Positions 62,368 through 64,000 of a DNA stretch of 64,000 bases are shown here, in pieces (the first letter of the stretch is position 1; every line of letters begins with the position of its first letter). Position numbers and translations under genes: made by a program. The stretch comes from Paraburkholderia panacisoli (lineage in GTDB: Bacteria > Pseudomonadota > Gammaproteobacteria > Burkholderiales > Burkholderiaceae). The notes beneath the pieces are model-generated. The model worked only from the letters and a program-made list of their open reading frames with translations. It did not search any database and was not told the origin of the DNA. The stretch is from NCBI RefSeq assembly GCF_008369935.1, contig NZ_VTUZ01000005.1:62001-126000 (forward strand), given 5' to 3'.

Positions 62368-64000
62368 TTACGCGACCATCGCTTCGACGAGCATCGGGCC
62401 GTTTTTCGGACCGTGCATCGCGAGCGCATTGCGCAACACGTCGGCGAGTTTCGCCGCGTCGCTCACGCGCTCGCCGGGGCAGCCCATGCCCATCGCGAGC
62501 GTCACGAAGTCGAGACCCGGCAGGTCCGTGCCCTGCACCGTCTCGCCCGGCGCAAACCCGAATACGGGTGCGAAGTCCTGCAGCGCGGCGTAGCGCGTAT
62601 TGTTCAGGATCACGAATGTAATCGGCAGCTGCATCTGCACCGCGCTCCAGATCGCCTGGATCGAGTACATGCTGGAGCCGTCGCCGATCAGCGCGATCAC
62701 GCGCTGGCCCGGCCGCGCCAGCGCCACGCCGACCGCCGCCGGCATTCCGTAGCCGAGGCCGCCGCTGTCCATCGTGAGAAATCCACCGGCACGCGTGATG
62801 GGCAGGTAGGTTTGCATCACGGGCCGGGCGCTCGGCGCCTCCTCGACGACGATGCCTTCCGGATCGCGCACTTCAGCGAGCGTCTGCAACGCGAACGCCA
62901 CCGACATGCGCTCGCCGCTGCCCGCCGGCGGCAGCGCGCGCGGCGGCACGGCGCGCGGCGCGGGCAAGTCGCGCGCTTTCGGCGCGGCGCGCGCGAGCAG
63001 ATCCTGCACGCCGAGCCGCACGTTGCCGACCGCCGCGATGCCTTGCGGCGTCCACGCGGCCACGCCGGGGTCGTCGATCAACTGGCACAGCTGGGCGCCC
63101 AGCGGCACGTGTGGGCCGTTGCCTTCGACGTGATACGTAAACGCGGGCGCGCCGATCACGAAGATCACGTCATGGCCGCCAAGCAACTCGACGATGCGCT
63201 CGCGCATCGCGGGCAGAAAACCTGCAAACAGGCGATGGTTCTCGGGGAAGCTGCAACGGCCCGTCATCGGCGCGACATAGACTCGCGCGTGATGGCGCTC
63301 CGCGAGCCGCACGACGTCCGCCGTCGCATCCGCGCGATCCACCGCGCCGCCAACCACGAACGCGGGCCGCTCGCACGCGTCGAGCAACGCGCCGATGCGC
63401 TCGAGCATCGCGGGCTCGGGACGCATCGTGTGCGCGACCTCGCGCAGCGGCACGGGCTCGGCGGCCTGCTCCCAGTCGTCGGCGGGAATCGACACGAACA
63501 CGGGACCGCGCGGCTCCTGCATCGCGATCGCGTACGCACGCGCTATCGCGAGCGGCACGTCCTGCGCGCGCGCCGGTTCGATGCTCCATTTGACGTAGGG
63601 CTTCGGCAACTCGGTGGCCTGCGTGGCGGCGAGAAACGGATCGAATGGCAGGATCGAGCGCGCCTGCTGGCCGGCGGTGACCACGAGCGGCGTACGGTTG
63701 CGAAACGCCGTGAAGATGTTGCCCATCGCGTTGCCGACACCCGCCGCCGAGTGCAGGTTCACCAGCGCCGCGTTGCCGGTGGCCTGCGCGTAGCCGTCAG
63801 CCATGCCGACCACCACGGCTTCCTGCAGACCCAGCACGTAGCGGAAATCAGCGGGGAAATCGCGGAACATCGGCAACTCGGTCGAACCGGGGTTCGCGAA
63901 GATCGACGTCATGCCGACGCGACGCGCGAAGTCGATGACCGCGTCACGTACGGTCCATGGGCGGGCGCAGCCCGCGCCCTGTTCGTTTGCCTGGCCGTGA
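62368..64000 (-). CDS. mdlC: Benzoylformate decarboxylase (5' end outside window)
   Basis: ThDP-dependent decarboxylase that converts benzoylformate to benzaldehyde. The frame stays open to base 64000 with no start codon before the conserved SIFANPGSTELPMF, so the N-terminus is outside the window. The Ser of NPGSTEL, Glu of LQEAVVVG, His of NLHSAAGVGNAMG and His of PAFTYHVEGNG match Ser26, Glu47, His70 and His281 of Pseudomonas putida benzoylformate decarboxylase. The ThDP motif is GDGSSMYSIQAIW...NN. This set of active-site residues separates it from pyruvate decarboxylase and acetolactate synthase. It starts the operon that continues to the aldehyde dehydrogenase. Confidence 0.93.
   Translation of the reverse strand, partial: HGQANEQGAGCARPWTVRDAVIDFARRVGMTSIFANPGSTELPMFRDFPADFRYVLGLQEAVVVGMADGYAQATGNAALVNLHSAAGVGNAMGNIFTAFRNRTPLVVTAGQQARSILPFDPFLAATQATELPKPYVKWSIEPARAQDVPLAIARAYAIAMQEPRGPVFVSIPADDWEQAAEPVPLREVAHTMRPEPAMLERIGALLDACERPAFVVGGAVDRADATADVVRLAERHHARVYVAPMTGRCSFPENHRLFAGFLPAMRERIVELLGGHDVIFVIGAPAFTYHVEGNGPHVPLGAQLCQLIDDPGVAAWTPQGIAAVGNVRLGVQDLLARAAPKARDLPAPRAVPPRALPPAGSGERMSVAFALQTLAEVRDPEGIVVEEAPSARPVMQTYLPITRAGGFLTMDSGGLGYGMPAAVGVALARPGQRVIALIGDGSSMYSIQAIWSAVQMQLPITFVILNNTRYAALQDFAPVFGFAPGETVQGTDLPGLDFVTLAMGMGCPGERVSDAAKLADVLRNALAMHGPKNGPMLVEAMVA

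Overview
The window looks like chromosomal DNA of a Burkholderia-type betaproteobacterium, most likely Paraburkholderia. Evidence: very high GC, densely packed genes with ATGA/GTGA overlaps, a Burkholderia-style porin with the MKLRVAAG-type leader, a cytochrome b561 gene beside two YceI genes, an FNT channel and paired OmpR/heavy-metal type two-component systems. The species cannot be fixed from sequence alone. I see no rRNA, tRNA, IS element, prophage or CRISPR array. All functions are homology calls made by eye from translated motifs.

Layout. 1-5.1 kb: cytochrome c oxidase subunit II, a fused subunit I/III, a small membrane subunit, a ferric-reductase-like flavocytochrome and a 33-residue membrane peptide. 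5.2-7.1 kb: a lipoprotein, a frameshifted DUF1634-like gene and a small membrane protein. 7.1-9.6 kb: an EnvZ/OmpR-like two-component pair beside the scar of a deleted RND efflux operon. 9.9-17.4 kb: an EF-hand-like protein, a Pro/Val-rich secreted protein, an FNT channel, an ArsB-type permease, b561-yceI-yceI and dinB. 17.3-25.7 kb: an intact RND tripartite pump operon continuing into a heavy-metal-type two-component system, with a tandem palindromic repeat between them. 26-30.7 kb: a VOC protein with a divergent LysR regulator, a LysE exporter and a SulP transporter. 31-38 kb: a complete beta-glucoside operon (GH1 glucosidase, binding protein, two permeases, ATPase, LacI repressor) with a perfect LacI-type operator.

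38.3-49.4 kb: a DUF2252 protein, a secreted protein, an FtrA-like regulator with a rhodanese, a 931-residue KfrA-like coiled-coil protein, and a LysR/MFS/serine-hydrolase locus. 49.5-53.8 kb: a periplasmic solute-binding lipoprotein translationally coupled to a membrane GGDEF-EAL protein, with no ABC permease. This resembles the Vibrio NspS/MbaA arrangement and is the best candidate for an undescribed signalling system here. 54.2-56.3 kb: a TPR-glycosyltransferase-like protein and a SnoaL-like protein. 57-64 kb: a probable mandelate catabolic cluster of benzoylformate decarboxylase, aldehyde dehydrogenase, a ketopantoate-reductase-family dehydrogenase (possibly a D-mandelate dehydrogenase), an aromatic-acid symporter and a porin.

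The most notable sequence-level oddities are these. The oxidase subunit I carries Asp and Gln where canonical A-type oxidases carry the key Glu and Lys of the proton channels. The KfrA-like protein is built from exact 77- and 95-residue repeats. Operon decay (RND scar, frameshifted DUF1634 gene) lies next to intact operons.
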